Source of the DNA: Haliea sp964022665
Lineage (GTDB): Bacteria > Pseudomonadota > Gammaproteobacteria > Pseudomonadales > Halieaceae
Length of the DNA stretch: 64,000 nucleotides
Direction: 5' to 3'
NCBI GenBank assembly: GCA_964022665.1
Contig: CAXIDF010000015.1
Coordinates: 1-64,000, forward strand
The first letter of the stretch is position 1, and each line of letters opens with the position of its first letter. Made by a program: the position numbers and the translations under genes. Under the pieces are notes generated by a model. That model did not search any database. It saw only the letters and a program-made list of their open reading frames with translations, and had not been told where the DNA came from. Of this stretch, positions 1-8,787 are shown in pieces.

Positions 1-1234
1 GGTATTCGAACTTGTCGACGGCCTTCATCAGGCCGATGTTGCCTTCCTGAATGAGGTCGAGGAACTGCAGGCCGCGGTTGGTGTATTTCTTGGCGATGGA
101 GATCACCAGGCGCAGGTTGGCCTCAACCATTTCTTTCTTGGCGCGGCGCGCACGGGCCTCGCCCATGGACATGCGGCGGTTGATGTCCTTGATTTCGTTG
201 ACCGACAGGCCGCACTGTTCTTCCACGGCAATAATGCGGCGCTGCAAGCGCAGGATGGTGTCCTTCTGTGCGATGAGGCGGGGAACATAGTCTTTCTTGC
301 CCTTGGTCTGCCGCGTGATCCACTTGAGATCCGACTCGGCGCCCTGGAACGAGGTAATGAAATCCTTGCGCGGCATGCCACAGTCGCGGATAGCGAGGGT
401 CATGATCTGGCGTTCCTGCTCGCGCACGGCAGTCAGTACGGCGCGTGGCGACTCCAACAGGGGGTCGAACACCCGCGGTGTCAGCTTGAAGAACTTGAAC
501 AGCTCGCCCAGCTTTTCCATTTCCTTGATGGCGGTTTTGTCGTTGCGGCCTTTGGCAGCAATCGCCTTTTCGGTTTTCGTGAACTGGCGCTTGAGGGCCG
601 TGAAGCGCTTTTTCGCTTCTACCGGATCGGGGCCGGACTCGGTCTCCTCATCGGAATCGTCCTGATCGTTGTTATTGTTGCTTTCTGCCACCTCGGCGGC
701 GGACGGCACATGGTCTGCCGGATCAAGATAGCCGATCATCACGTCGCCGAGGCGTCGTTCTTCGCGAGTGACCTGATCGTACTCATCGAGAATCTGCTTG
801 ACGGCGCCGGGGTAGTGGGCGAGGGCCGCCATCAACTCGCGGATACCTTCTTCGATGCGCTTGGCGATCACGATCTCGCCTTCGCGGGTAAGCAGCTCAA
901 CGGTGCCCATTTCGCGCATGTACATGCGTACGGGGTCGGTGGTGCGTCCGGCTTCTGTTTCCACGGCGGCGAGTGCCGCAGCGGCTTCTGCCGCGGCGAT
1001 GTCATCGGCAGAGCTGTCGCCTTCGGTCATCAGCAGTTCATCGGCGTCCGGTGCCACTTCGAACACCTGAATACCCATGTCATTGATCATCTGAATGATG
1101 TCTTCAACCTGATCCGGATCGGAAATATCCTCGGGCAGGTGGTCGTTGACTTCGGAGTAGGTCAGGTAGCCCTGATCCTTGCCTCGGGCGATAAGATCCT
1201 TGAGCCGGGACTGCTGTTGGGCGGCGTTGGTCAT
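1..1234 (-). CDS. rpoD: RNA polymerase sigma factor RpoD (sigma-70), C-terminal part outside window
   Basis: Primary sigma factor that directs RNA polymerase to housekeeping promoters. The minus strand from ATG at 1234 encodes a typical sigma-70 region 1.1 start (MTNAAQQQSRLKDLIARGKD), followed by an acidic Asn/Asp/Glu-rich linker and the non-conserved region. The frame is still open at the window edge in region 2 (LDLIQEGNIGLMKAVDKFEY), so about 411 codons are present and regions 2.3 to 4 lie outside. It is last in a minus-strand run rpsU-yqeY-dnaG-rpoD, the classical macromolecular synthesis operon. No damage is seen; the truncation is only the window border. Confidence 0.97.
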   Translation of the reverse strand, partial: MTNAAQQQSRLKDLIARGKDQGYLTYSEVNDHLPEDISDPDQVEDIIQMINDMGIQVFEVAPDADELLMTEGDSSADDIAAAEAAAALAAVETEAGRTTDPVRMYMREMGTVELLTREGEIVIAKRIEEGIRELMAALAHYPGAVKQILDEYDQVTREERRLGDVMIGYLDPADHVPSAAEVAESNNNNDQDDSDEETESGPDPVEAKKRFTALKRQFTKTEKAIAAKGRNDKTAIKEMEKLGELFKFFKLTPRVFDPLLESPRAVLTAVREQERQIMTLAIRDCGMPRKDFITSFQGAESDLKWITRQTKGKKDYVPRLIAQKDTILRLQRRIIAVEEQCGLSVNEIKDINRRMSMGEARARRAKKEMVEANLRLVISIAKKYTNRGLQFLDLIQEGNIGLMKAVDKFEY

Positions 1235-1279
1235 TCGGCGGACACCTTCGAATAAAATACAAAAAAAACGTAGCCGGAA

Positions 1280-1285
1280 ATTATA
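1280..1285 (-). promoter_or_regulatory. Possible internal promoter of rpoD (-10 TATAAT)
   Basis: A perfect TATAAT on the minus strand about 46 bases upstream of the rpoD start, flanked by two CCGGCTA direct repeats. I see no convincing -35 at 16-18 bp; the nearest TTGCAC is 23 bp away. Internal promoters before rpoD are known in this operon in other bacteria, but this one rests on the -10 alone. Confidence 0.35.
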
Positions 1286-1357
1286 GCCGGAACGGAGCCT
1301 CCCCTCCAGTGCAATCCCCGGTAATAATTGCAGCGCGTTCACGTGGATGGCGAGGAG

Positions 1358-3199
1358 TCAGGACTTCTTGCGTGCCTCATCGAGGCGCTGTTTTTCCTTG
1401 AGCAACTCCCGGAGTTGCTGCTTGTCCGCTTCGCTCATGTCAGCGTAGTTGGTCGCTTTCAGTTTGTCGACCCGGGCCGACAGCTTGCTGCGCTGGGGCC
1501 GCTGTGCCAGCGCCGCCAGGGTATCGGTGAACTGCTTTTCAATCCCCTCGCGCGGGATCAGGCGCTCCTCTCCCGCCAGCCTGCTTAGCAGTTCACCTTC
1601 GGGCGTGCCGTACCAGTGGCCCAGCAGCATGGCGGTATTGGAGTCGGGGCGGCGCTGCAGCAGGTCCAGCAGCTCGCGCAGCAGCACGATGTCCTCGCCT
1701 TCCAGCGCTGTCAGTGGTTCCAGTTCCACGCGCGGCGCGATATCCGGTTGGTGCAGAAGCAGGGCGATGGCGGCCTGGGCCAGGTTCGAATAGCCCAGTG
1801 GCGCGCGGCTGGTGGGGCTGCGCTGCCGCGGGCCCCGGTTACCTGTCTCCTCACTCGGCGGAGGCTCTTGCGGTGGCGCGCTGGAGGGCGGTGGTGGTGC
1901 CTCCAGATGCATCAGTTCGGCCACGGTGAGGCCGGTGCGCTCGGCAAGGGCGCGGAACATGAGTTGACGGAACACGCCGTCGGGGAGTTGGCGCAGCCAG
2001 GGAAGCGCGAGTTTGCTCAGGCGTGCGCGCCCTTCCAGAGTGGCCGTATCCAGCCCTTCGCTCACCGCATCAAACAGGAAGGCCTCCAGCGGTGTGGCGC
2101 GCTTGACCAGCTCACGGAAGGCCTCGCTGCCGAGCTTGCGCACCAGTGTGTCCGGGTCCTCGCCTTCATCCAGGAACAGGAAGCGCGCCTGACGGCCGTC
2201 TTCCATGCACGGCAGGACGGTTTCCAGTGCGCGCAGTGCCGCCTTGCGTCCTGCGGCATCGCCGTCGAAGCAGAACACCACTTCCGGGGTCAGCCGATAC
2301 AGCCGCTCGAGGTGGGTCTGGCTGGTGGCGGTACCCAGAGTCGCTGTGGCCTGGGTGATATCGTGCTGGGCCAGCGCGATCACATCCATGTAGCCTTCCA
2401 CCACCAGTACCCGCTCCAGTTTGCGGTTGGCCTGGCGCGCCTGGTAGAGCCCATAGAGCTCGCGTCCCTTGGAGAAGACCGGGGTTTCGGGCGAGTTCAG
2501 GTACTTGGGCTTGTCGTCGCCGAGCACCCGGCCGCCGAAGGCGATAATGCGGCCACGCTGATCCCGGATGGGAAACATGACGCGGTCCCGAAAACGGTCA
2601 TAGGTACGCCCGGCCTCGTTCTGCACCAGCATGCCGGCTTCGAGCAGCAGTTTGCGCTGCTCCTCGCTGCTGCCCAGGGCCTGCAGGAGGTTATCCCAGC
2701 CCGGCGGGGCGAAGCCCAAGTCAAAGCGCTTGGCAATCTCACCGGTGAGGCCACGCTGCTTCAGGTAGGTGACGGCGCGACTGGCTTCGGGATGGGTGCG
2801 CAGCTGCTTCTGATAGTAGCGTGCGGCCTGTTCCAGCAACGCATACAGTGGCTTTCCGGTCTCCTCGCGGCTCGGTTGCGAGCTGCCCGGGCGAGACTGC
2901 TCCCGAGGCACTTCGAGGCCCAGGCTGCCGGCCAGCGTCTCCACTGCTTGGGGGAAGTCCACGTTCTCGTAATCCATGACAAAGCCGAGGGCATTGCCGC
3001 CGGCACCGCAGCCAAAACAGTAGTAGAACTGCTTGTCGGGATTGACGCTGAAAGAGGGGGTTTTTTCCTCATGAAAGGGGCAGCGTGCGCTGTAGTTCTT
3101 GCCGGTTTTTTTCAGTTTCACCCGGCGGTCTATCACTTCCACGATGTCCACGCGGTCGAGCAGGTCGTCGAGGAACTTTTGTGGAATGCGTCCGGCCAT
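1358..3199 (-). CDS. dnaG: DNA primase DnaG
   Basis: Synthesises RNA primers at the replication fork with the DnaB helicase. I start it at ATG 3199 because the product then begins MAGRIPQKFLDDLLDRVD, the usual DnaG N-terminus; an upstream ATG at 3241 would add 14 atypical residues. At 613 aa it is normal length. The N-terminal CHC2 zinc ribbon has C40, H43, C61 and C64. The TOPRIM core shows VVEGYMDVIALAQ and FCFDGDAAGRKA. A proline-rich linker precedes the C-terminal helicase-binding domain. It lies between yqeY and rpoD. A large open frame on the opposite strand is a GC-driven shadow. Confidence 0.97.
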   Translation of the reverse strand: MAGRIPQKFLDDLLDRVDIVEVIDRRVKLKKTGKNYSARCPFHEEKTPSFSVNPDKQFYYCFGCGAGGNALGFVMDYENVDFPQAVETLAGSLGLEVPREQSRPGSSQPSREETGKPLYALLEQAARYYQKQLRTHPEASRAVTYLKQRGLTGEIAKRFDLGFAPPGWDNLLQALGSSEEQRKLLLEAGMLVQNEAGRTYDRFRDRVMFPIRDQRGRIIAFGGRVLGDDKPKYLNSPETPVFSKGRELYGLYQARQANRKLERVLVVEGYMDVIALAQHDITQATATLGTATSQTHLERLYRLTPEVVFCFDGDAAGRKAALRALETVLPCMEDGRQARFLFLDEGEDPDTLVRKLGSEAFRELVKRATPLEAFLFDAVSEGLDTATLEGRARLSKLALPWLRQLPDGVFRQLMFRALAERTGLTVAELMHLEAPPPPSSAPPQEPPPSEETGNRGPRQRSPTSRAPLGYSNLAQAAIALLLHQPDIAPRVELEPLTALEGEDIVLLRELLDLLQRRPDSNTAMLLGHWYGTPEGELLSRLAGEERLIPREGIEKQFTDTLAALAQRPQRSKLSARVDKLKATNYADMSEADKQQLRELLKEKQRLDEARKKS

Positions 3200-3316
3200 C
3201 AGAGGATCAGCAGTGCTCAGTGTAGCCGGCCATTGAAGCACGGTGGCGGAGGGTTGTCAGCGGTGTGCAGGCGGACGGTAGATTATGAGTGTCGATCGGG
3301 CCGCAATGGCGGCTGG

Positions 3317-3772
3317 TCAGGCGGTCAGTCGCGCCTTGACCAGCTTGCTGACTGCGCCGACATCCGCGCGGCCCTGCAGTTGTGGCTTGAGCTCCGCCAT
3401 CACGGGCCCCATGGCCTGCATGCCGCCGCCCTCCGCGCGGGCGATGGCGGCATCGATCAACTCGTCCAGCTCGGCATCGCTCAGCTGGCTGGGCAGGAAT
3501 TCCTGAATGACAGTAATTTCCCGCTCTTCCTGGGCGGCGAGCTCGGGGCGCTCTGCTGCTTGATACTGCTGCGCCGAGTCGCGGCGCTGCTTGATCATTT
3601 TGTCGAGAACGGCGAGGGCGCGGGCGTCATCGATTTCGATACGCTCGTCAACTTCTATACGCTTGAACTCCGACTGTATCAGCCGGATAGTACCCAGACG
3701 CTCCTTCTCACGTGCCTTCATGGCCGCTTTCATGGCGGCCCTGACGGTTTCAGTGAGTGTGGCGCTGCTCAT
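3317..3772 (-). CDS. GatB/YqeY domain protein
   Basis: A 151-aa YqeY-family protein related to the C-terminal tRNA-binding tail domain of GatB. The family is often found between rpsU and dnaG, and its exact role is not settled. Recognisable features are the N-terminal helix LTETVRAAMKAAMKAREKER, the central VIQEFLPSQLSDAELDELI and the C-terminal VSKLVKARL. Placement between rpsU and dnaG on the same strand is what is expected in Pseudomonas-like genomes and suggests co-transcription. The start at 3772 gives the usual family length. Confidence 0.93.
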   Translation of the reverse strand: MSSATLTETVRAAMKAAMKAREKERLGTIRLIQSEFKRIEVDERIEIDDARALAVLDKMIKQRRDSAQQYQAAERPELAAQEEREITVIQEFLPSQLSDAELDELIDAAIARAEGGGMQAMGPVMAELKPQLQGRADVGAVSKLVKARLTA

Positions 3773-3806
3773 GGGCGGAGGTGCCTGGGTGCTGCCGGGG
3801 AGGGGA

Positions 3807-4022
3807 TCAATACAAGCGGACGCGCTTGCGGTTTTCCCGTGACAGCTTCTTCAGGTGGCGCTTCACAGCAGCGGCTGCAGCGCGCTTGCGGGTGGTTGTG
3901 GGCTTCTCGTAGTGCTCACGCTTGCGTACTTCAGCCAGTACGCCAGCCTTTTCACAGGAGCGCTTGAAACGGCGCAAAGCGACGTCAAAGGGCTCGTTTT
4001 CCTTCAATTTGATATGCGGCAT
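3807..4022 (-). CDS. rpsU: 30S ribosomal protein S21
   Basis: Small-subunit protein near the mRNA anti-Shine-Dalgarno path. The start at 4022 is preceded by AAGAG and gives 71 aa beginning MPHIKLKENEPFDVALRRFK, with the basic KRHLKKLSRENRKRVRLY tail, matching S21 exactly in length and character. A longer in-frame extension to 4175 contains no S21-like sequence and spans the promoter, so it was discarded. It is the first gene of the rpsU-yqeY-dnaG-rpoD operon and is divergent from tsaD. Confidence 0.97.
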   Translation of the reverse strand: MPHIKLKENEPFDVALRRFKRSCEKAGVLAEVRKREHYEKPTTTRKRAAAAAVKRHLKKLSRENRKRVRLY

Positions 4023-4096
4023 TAACTCTTTACCTGTGTAGTCTATTCGTGGCCTGAGCACCCGTTTCCGGAGCGTTGAGCCGTAAAAGGTCGCGC

Positions 4097-4125
4097 ATTC
4101 TATACCCAAGTGGCGGCATTTGCAA
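4097..4125 (-). promoter_or_regulatory. Promoter of the rpsU operon
   Basis: On the minus strand, -35 TTGCAA (4125-4120) and -10 TAGAAT (4102-4097) are separated by exactly 17 bp, upstream of the rpsU ribosome binding site. This is the best sigma-70 match in the tsaD-rpsU divergent region. Confidence 0.65.
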
Positions 4126-4261
4126 AGCCCGATGAGGCGGGTTCCGGGCGGCTTGGCGGTGACCCGGGTTGCCATCCGGCGGGCCCCGCCGGGCGCAGTG
4201 CACCTCGCGCCCGCGTCGGCAACCCGCTATTATCGCACCCTGCAAAAAATAGGAAGCTGCA

Positions 4262-5287
4262 ATGCGAATTCTGGGCCTGGAGACCTCCTGCGACGAAACC
4301 GGCGTGGCCATCTTCGATACCCGGCGTGGGCTGCTGGCGCACGCCCTGTTCAGCCAGGTGGATATCCATGTTGAGTACGGTGGCGTAGTGCCGGAGCTGG
4401 CGTCGCGTGACCATGTGCGCAAGGCGCTGCCGCTTGTGCACCAGGTCATGCGCGACGCGGCAACTACCCCCGAGGAACTGGATGGCATTGCTTACACGGC
4501 AGGTCCTGGGCTGGTGGGGGCCCTGATGGTGGGTGCCACCCTGGCCCAGACACTCGCGTGGTCCTGGAACATCCCGGCGCTGGGTGTGCATCATATGGAA
4601 GGGCACCTGCTGGCGCCCATGCTGGAGGATGAGCATCCGCAGTACCCGTTTGTCGCTCTACTGGTCTCCGGGGGGCACACCCAGCTGGTGCGCGTCGATG
4701 GTATTGGCCAGTACCGGTTGTTGGGTGAATCGCTTGACGATGCCGCAGGTGAAGCCTTTGACAAGGCGGCCAAAATGCTCGGCCTGCCCTACCCCGGTGG
4801 TCCACACATTGCCCGTCTTGCTGAGTCGGGCGATGCGGCGCGCTTTGATTTCCCCCGTCCCATGGTGAATCGCCCCGGTCTCGATTTCAGCTTCAGTGGC
4901 CTCAAGACGTTCACGCTGAACACCGTGAATGCCTGCCGCGACGCGACCGGCCTGACTGATCAGGACAAGTGCGATATTGCCCGTGCGTTCGAAGAGGCGG
5001 TTGTCGCCACACTGGTGATCAAGTGTCGTCGCGCGCTGCAGCAGGAGGGGCTGTCAACGCTGGTTATGGCGGGTGGTGTCAGCGCCAACCGCAACCTGCG
5101 GGCACAGTTGCAGGCTGCGCTGGCAAAGGTGGGCGCGCGCGTTTTCTACCCGGCCCCACAGTTCTGCACCGATAATGGCGCCATGATCGCCTATGCCGGC
5201 GCCCAGCGGCTGGCGGCAGGGCAGGTGGACGGCCCCGCCACAACCGTGCGGCCGCGCTGGCCGATGACCGAGTTGGCCCCGCTTTAG
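4262..5287 (+). CDS. tsaD: tRNA N6-threonylcarbamoyladenosine transferase TsaD
   Basis: Transfers threonylcarbamoyl from TC-AMP to A37 of ANN-decoding tRNAs, together with TsaB and TsaE. The 341-aa product has all ASKHA-fold landmarks: start MRILGLETSCDETGVAIFD, GPGLVGALMVG, the metal-binding histidines in HHMEGHL, VSGGHTQLV, DDAAGEAFDKAAKMLGLPYPGG, AGGVSANRNLRA and CTDNGAMIAYAG. AGGAAG lies 5 bases before the ATG. It is divergent from rpsU, the standard neighbourhood, and folB-folK follow on the same strand. Confidence 0.97.
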   Translation: MRILGLETSCDETGVAIFDTRRGLLAHALFSQVDIHVEYGGVVPELASRDHVRKALPLVHQVMRDAATTPEELDGIAYTAGPGLVGALMVGATLAQTLAWSWNIPALGVHHMEGHLLAPMLEDEHPQYPFVALLVSGGHTQLVRVDGIGQYRLLGESLDDAAGEAFDKAAKMLGLPYPGGPHIARLAESGDAARFDFPRPMVNRPGLDFSFSGLKTFTLNTVNACRDATGLTDQDKCDIARAFEEAVVATLVIKCRRALQQEGLSTLVMAGGVSANRNLRAQLQAALAKVGARVFYPAPQFCTDNGAMIAYAGAQRLAAGQVDGPATTVRPRWPMTELAPL

Positions 5288-5416
5288 TTTGCATCTGGCG
5301 GGCGGTTACTGGCCCGGCGCCTTTGATGCCAGTATCATGCCCTACTGCATTTTCAAGGCCCCCACTATGCCCCGAGATACTTGTAGTCGCCCCCGCGCGG
5401 CGCCGGAACAGCCCCG

Positions 5417-5779
5417 GTGGTAGACATCGTCTTCATCCGCGAACTGCGCGCCGACGCCGTGATCGGCGTTTACGATTGGGAGCGCGGTATCCGTCAAACT
5501 CTCCTGATCGACCTCGAGATGGCCTGGGACAACCGGCCGGCCGCCGGGGGTGACGCCATCGAGCATGCGCTGGACTACGCGGCGGTGTCGCAGCGGGTGA
5601 TAGACCTAGTTGAAGCCTCGCGCTTCGAGTTGCTGGAAGCGCGCGCCGAGCCGCTCGCCGCGCGGGTGTTGACGGAGTTCGCCGTACCCGGGCTGCGGCT
5701 GCGGGTGTGTAAGCCCGGCGCAGTGTTGCAGGCGCGCGATGTGGGTGTGTTGATTGAGCGCGGGGTTATGCCGGCGTGA
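5417..5779 (+). CDS. folB: Dihydroneopterin aldolase FolB
   Basis: Folate pathway enzyme converting 7,8-dihydroneopterin to 6-hydroxymethyl-7,8-dihydropterin and glycolaldehyde. The 120-aa product starts at GTG 5417 (DIVFIRELRADAVIGVYDWE, the canonical FolB N-terminus) and includes VRVCKPGA-type C-terminal residues (LRVCKPGAVLQARDVGV). Its stop overlaps the folK start in GTGA, so the two successive folate enzymes are translationally coupled. The 129-bp gap to tsaD holds no clear promoter. Confidence 0.94.
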   Translation: MVDIVFIRELRADAVIGVYDWERGIRQTLLIDLEMAWDNRPAAGGDAIEHALDYAAVSQRVIDLVEASRFELLEARAEPLAARVLTEFAVPGLRLRVCKPGAVLQARDVGVLIERGVMPA

Positions 5780-6291
5780 CGCGGGTGTTCCTCGGGATCG
5801 GCAGTAACATTGAGCGTGAGCGCTACCTGGTAGCTGGCCTGGATGCCCTGCAGGCTCTGTTTGGTGCGCTCGAGCTGTCGCCGGTTTACGACAGCGCGGC
5901 CATCGGTTTTGATGGCCAGCCTTTTCTGAACATGGTGGTTGCGGCAGACACCAGCCTGCCCCTCGCCACCATGGCGGCGCGTCTGCGGCAGATCGAGACT
6001 GAGCACGGACGCCCTTTGAACGCGACCCGCTTTTCCGCCCGACGCCTGGATATTGATATCCTCACCTACGGTGATCTCGTGGGTGAGCACGACGGTATCA
6101 GCCTGCCGCGCGGGGAGATTCTCGACAACGCTTTTGTTTTGCGCCCCCTGGCCGAACTGGCGCCGACCGCCCTGCACCCGGGTAATGGCCTGAGCTATGC
6201 GGCGCTCTGGCGCGGCTACCGGCAGCAAAGTCAGGTACTGGTACGGGTGGATTTTGCCTGGCAGGGGCGCTGGATATCCCGGGCAGAGTAG
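5776..6291 (+). CDS. folK: 6-hydroxymethyl-7,8-dihydropterin pyrophosphokinase FolK
   Basis: Pyrophosphorylates the FolB product using ATP. It starts at GTG 5776, overlapping the folB stop by 4 bp. The 171-aa protein has the HPPK landmarks GSNIERERYLVAGLDAL near the N-terminus and the signature RRLDIDILTYGD around residues 90-100, followed by PRGEILDNAFVLRPLAELAP. It converges on cca, whose stop codon lies only 4 bases beyond. Confidence 0.95.
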   Translation: MTRVFLGIGSNIERERYLVAGLDALQALFGALELSPVYDSAAIGFDGQPFLNMVVAADTSLPLATMAARLRQIETEHGRPLNATRFSARRLDIDILTYGDLVGEHDGISLPRGEILDNAFVLRPLAELAPTALHPGNGLSYAALWRGYRQQSQVLVRVDFAWQGRWISRAE

Positions 6292-6295
6292 CGGC

Positions 6296-7513
6296 TTACT
6301 GGCGCATGTCGTCGAGCAACCGGATCTGCTCCGCCGCCAGCGCCTCGCCGATGGCCTTCCCACTGAGCCCCTGCGCCACGAAGCCTTCGGCGCTGACCGA
6401 CCGCGCCCGGCGAAGGGCTTCGCGCAGGTAGTCCGTCTGCGGGTACGCTTTCATTTCACTGCCGGCACGCCCACGTGCGTCGGCTTCACAGGCCGCCAGA
6501 AAAGCGTCGAACCGGTCCGGTTGACGCAGGGCGCCGGTGCCGCGCAGCAGTTTGAGCAGCGTTTTGCCGCGCAGTTCCTGCGCCCGGTGGCAGAGCAGGT
6601 GAAACTCACAGACCTGCAGGGCCAGGTCCCGATACTGATTGGGTGCGCGCAAGCGGTCACAGACATCGCGCACCAGGGCGATGCCGCGCTGCTCGTGCGC
6701 GATATGCCGTGGCCACTCGGCCTGTGGTGTGATGCCTTTGCCGAGGTCGTGGAGCAGGGCGGCAAAGCGCACGTCGGCGGCCGGGCTTAGCTGCGCCGCC
6801 TGCTGCAACACCATCAGGGTGTGCAGGCCCGTATCGACTTCGGGGTGGTACTGCGGGCTTTGCGGCACGCCGAACAGGGCGTCCACTTCGGGCAACAGGG
6901 CACGCAGCCCGCCGCAGTCGCGGAGTACGGTAATAAAGATGTCGGGGCTGCGCTCACCGAGGGCTTTCTGCGTTTCGACCCACACGCGCTCAGCCGGCAG
7001 GTGCGCCAATTCGTCCTGATTCACAATCTCCGTCATCAATTCCAGCGTTTCCGCCGCGACCGAAAAGCCAAGGTGGGCATAGCGGGCGGCGAAACGCGCC
7101 GTGCGCAGTACCCGTAGCGGGTCTTCCACGAAAGCGTCGGATACGTGGCGCAACACACGCCGGCGCAGGTCCTCCTGCCCGCCGTAGGGGTCAATAATGT
7201 GGCCTGTTTCGTCTTGGGCCATGGCGTTGATCGTCAGGTCGCGGCGCTGCAGATCTTCCTCCAGCGTGACCGCCGGGTCGCAATGTACGGTAAAGCCGGT
7301 GTAGCCATGCCCCTGCTTGCGCTCCGTGCGCGCCAGCGCGTGCTCTTCCTTTGTTTCAGGGTGTAGAAACACCGGGAAGTCCTTGCCCACCTGTTGATAC
7401 CCCTGGTCCAGCAGGGTCTCTGGTGTCGCCCCCACGACGACCCAGTCGCGTTCGCTGCAGGGGTAGTCCAGCAGCGCATCGCGCACCGCACCGCCGACCA
7501 GATAGGTGTTCAC
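6296..7513 (-). CDS. cca: CCA tRNA nucleotidyltransferase
   Basis: Adds or repairs the 3' CCA end of tRNAs. I place the start at GTG 7513, which overlaps the apaH stop as GTGA; the longer reading from 7537 adds eight non-conserved residues. The product of 405 aa shows the class II polymerase head GGAVRDALL, the EXD-type metal motif in SERDWVVVG, RRDLTINAMA and EDPLRVLRTARFAARY. A C-terminal HD domain follows (HTLMVLQQAA, HDLGKG), which in the family carries phosphohydrolase activity. Last gene of rsmA-apaG-apaH-cca; convergent with folK. Confidence 0.95.
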   Translation of the reverse strand: MNTYLVGGAVRDALLDYPCSERDWVVVGATPETLLDQGYQQVGKDFPVFLHPETKEEHALARTERKQGHGYTGFTVHCDPAVTLEEDLQRRDLTINAMAQDETGHIIDPYGGQEDLRRRVLRHVSDAFVEDPLRVLRTARFAARYAHLGFSVAAETLELMTEIVNQDELAHLPAERVWVETQKALGERSPDIFITVLRDCGGLRALLPEVDALFGVPQSPQYHPEVDTGLHTLMVLQQAAQLSPAADVRFAALLHDLGKGITPQAEWPRHIAHEQRGIALVRDVCDRLRAPNQYRDLALQVCEFHLLCHRAQELRGKTLLKLLRGTGALRQPDRFDAFLAACEADARGRAGSEMKAYPQTDYLREALRRARSVSAEGFVAQGLSGKAIGEALAAEQIRLLDDMRQ

Positions 7514-8346
7514 TTGCGGCAGCGTCCGTTCTTGCACGGGCAGCAGGTGCGCTCGCCGGTATCCAGGTTGTACAGGGTCATGGCGCCGCCCCAGACGCAG
7601 CCGGTGTCGAGGCCTATGGTGTTCGGGCTGTCCGTTACGCCCTCCATTGATGCCCAGTGCCCGAAAATGATCTTGTCCCCTGCCGTCTTGCGCTGCTTAT
7701 GGCTGAACCAAGGGGAAACCTTCTTGCTGTCTCCCTCCGGTCGCGGGTTGGGGATGGGGCCTTTGCTGACCAGGTCGAGAACACCCTTTTTGGTGCAGTA
7801 GCGCATGCGCGTCAGGTAGTTCGTGATGACCCGCAGTCGGTCCATACCCTGCAGGTCATCCGACCATACGGCCGGCTCGTTGCCGTACATGGCGGCAAGA
7901 AACCCGATGCAGTCCGGGCTCTGCAGTACCGCCTCCACCTCCCAGGCGCGGTGCATGGCATCTTCTACGCTCCACTGCGGCGGGATACCCGCATGCACCA
8001 TGGTGTAGCCGTGCTCGTAGTGCAGCAGTGGCCTGTGGGCCAGCCAGTTCAACAGCTTGTCGCGGTCCGGTGCGGCGAGAATCTTGTTCAGTGTGTCGGA
8101 GGGAGAGGGAGGCCGCACCCCGGCGGCAACCGCCAGTAGGTGCAGGTCATGGTTGCCCAGTACCATCACCAGGCTGTCGCGCATGTCATATAAAAAGCGC
8201 AGTGTTTTCAGGCACTTGGGCCCGCGGTTGACGATGTCGCCAACTGACCAGAGCACATCGCGGTCAGGGTTGAACTGCACGCGCTTGAGCAGGTGTTTGA
8301 GCGGCTGCAGGCACCCCTGTATGTCGCCGACTGCATAGGTTGCCAC
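7510..8346 (-). CDS. apaH: Symmetrical bis(5'-nucleosyl)-tetraphosphatase ApaH
   Basis: Hydrolyses Ap4A to two ADP and, in other bacteria, also decaps Np4-capped RNA. The 278-aa protein has the metallophosphatase motifs GDIQGCLQPL, GDIVNRGPKCL, GNHDLHLLA and VHAGIPPQWSVEDA. An insertion around residues 190-215 (KGPIPNPRPEGDSKKV) still fits the family. It follows apaG by 9 bp and overlaps cca in GTGA. The order rsmA-apaG-apaH matches E. coli. Confidence 0.96.
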   Translation of the reverse strand: MATYAVGDIQGCLQPLKHLLKRVQFNPDRDVLWSVGDIVNRGPKCLKTLRFLYDMRDSLVMVLGNHDLHLLAVAAGVRPPSPSDTLNKILAAPDRDKLLNWLAHRPLLHYEHGYTMVHAGIPPQWSVEDAMHRAWEVEAVLQSPDCIGFLAAMYGNEPAVWSDDLQGMDRLRVITNYLTRMRYCTKKGVLDLVSKGPIPNPRPEGDSKKVSPWFSHKQRKTAGDKIIFGHWASMEGVTDSPNTIGLDTGCVWGGAMTLYNLDTGERTCCPCKNGRCRK

Positions 8347-8355
8347 CCCGAAACC

Positions 8356-8787
8356 TCAGTTCAACGCGGTCGGGGTGTGGAGGGTGAAGGCTCGAATCGG
8401 CACATCAAAGCGGTGGGCGCTGTCCACCTTATGTTCATGCCCTGTGGCAACGACCATGGTGTAGCTGCCCTCCATGAAACCCACGGGCGTGGCGAGCGTT
8501 GTGCCGCTGGTGTAGCGGAAATAGGCGCCCGGCTGTATCACCGGTTGTTCTCCCACCACGCCCTCTCCGCGCACCTCCTGCTGGCTGCCGTCGGCGTCAG
8601 TGATGATCCAGTGCCGCGAGAGCAGTTGTACCGGCTCACTGCCGGTGTTGCGAATCGTGATGGTGTAGGCAAAGGTGTATTGCTGGTCCGCCGGGCGGGA
8701 GTGGCGGGCAAGATAGCTGGTGACCACATCAATGTTCACCAGATTGGGGTCGAAGGTGTCGGGTGCGTTGGTTTCCATGCGTCTCAT
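8356..8787 (-). CDS. apaG: Co2+/Mg2+ efflux protein ApaG
   Basis: Small beta-sandwich protein of unproven biochemical role, always found beside apaH. The 143-aa reading starts at ATG 8787, overlapping the rsmA stop in ATGA; a second ATG at 8778 is also possible. Typical family segments are FAYTITIRNTGSEPVQLLSR, HWIITDADGSQQEV, VVGEQPVIQPG and the C-terminal GSYTMV. The efflux name is historical; no transport machinery is visible. Confidence 0.93.
   Translation of the reverse strand: MRRMETNAPDTFDPNLVNIDVVTSYLARHSRPADQQYTFAYTITIRNTGSEPVQLLSRHWIITDADGSQQEVRGEGVVGEQPVIQPGAYFRYTSGTTLATPVGFMEGSYTMVVATGHEHKVDSAHRFDVPIRAFTLHTPTALN

Noticed and set aside
1616..3967. 783-codon open frame on the plus strand
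   Set aside because: It lies antisense to dnaG and yqeY, which have full family motifs; the frame is open only because of third-position GC bias, and the translation shows no domain.
4176..4192. Near-perfect palindrome CCGGCGGG-C-CCCGCCGG between rpsU and tsaD, considered as a terminator
   Set aside because: The two genes are divergent, so no transcript needs to end here; it is probably a GC-rich coincidence or lies in a leader.
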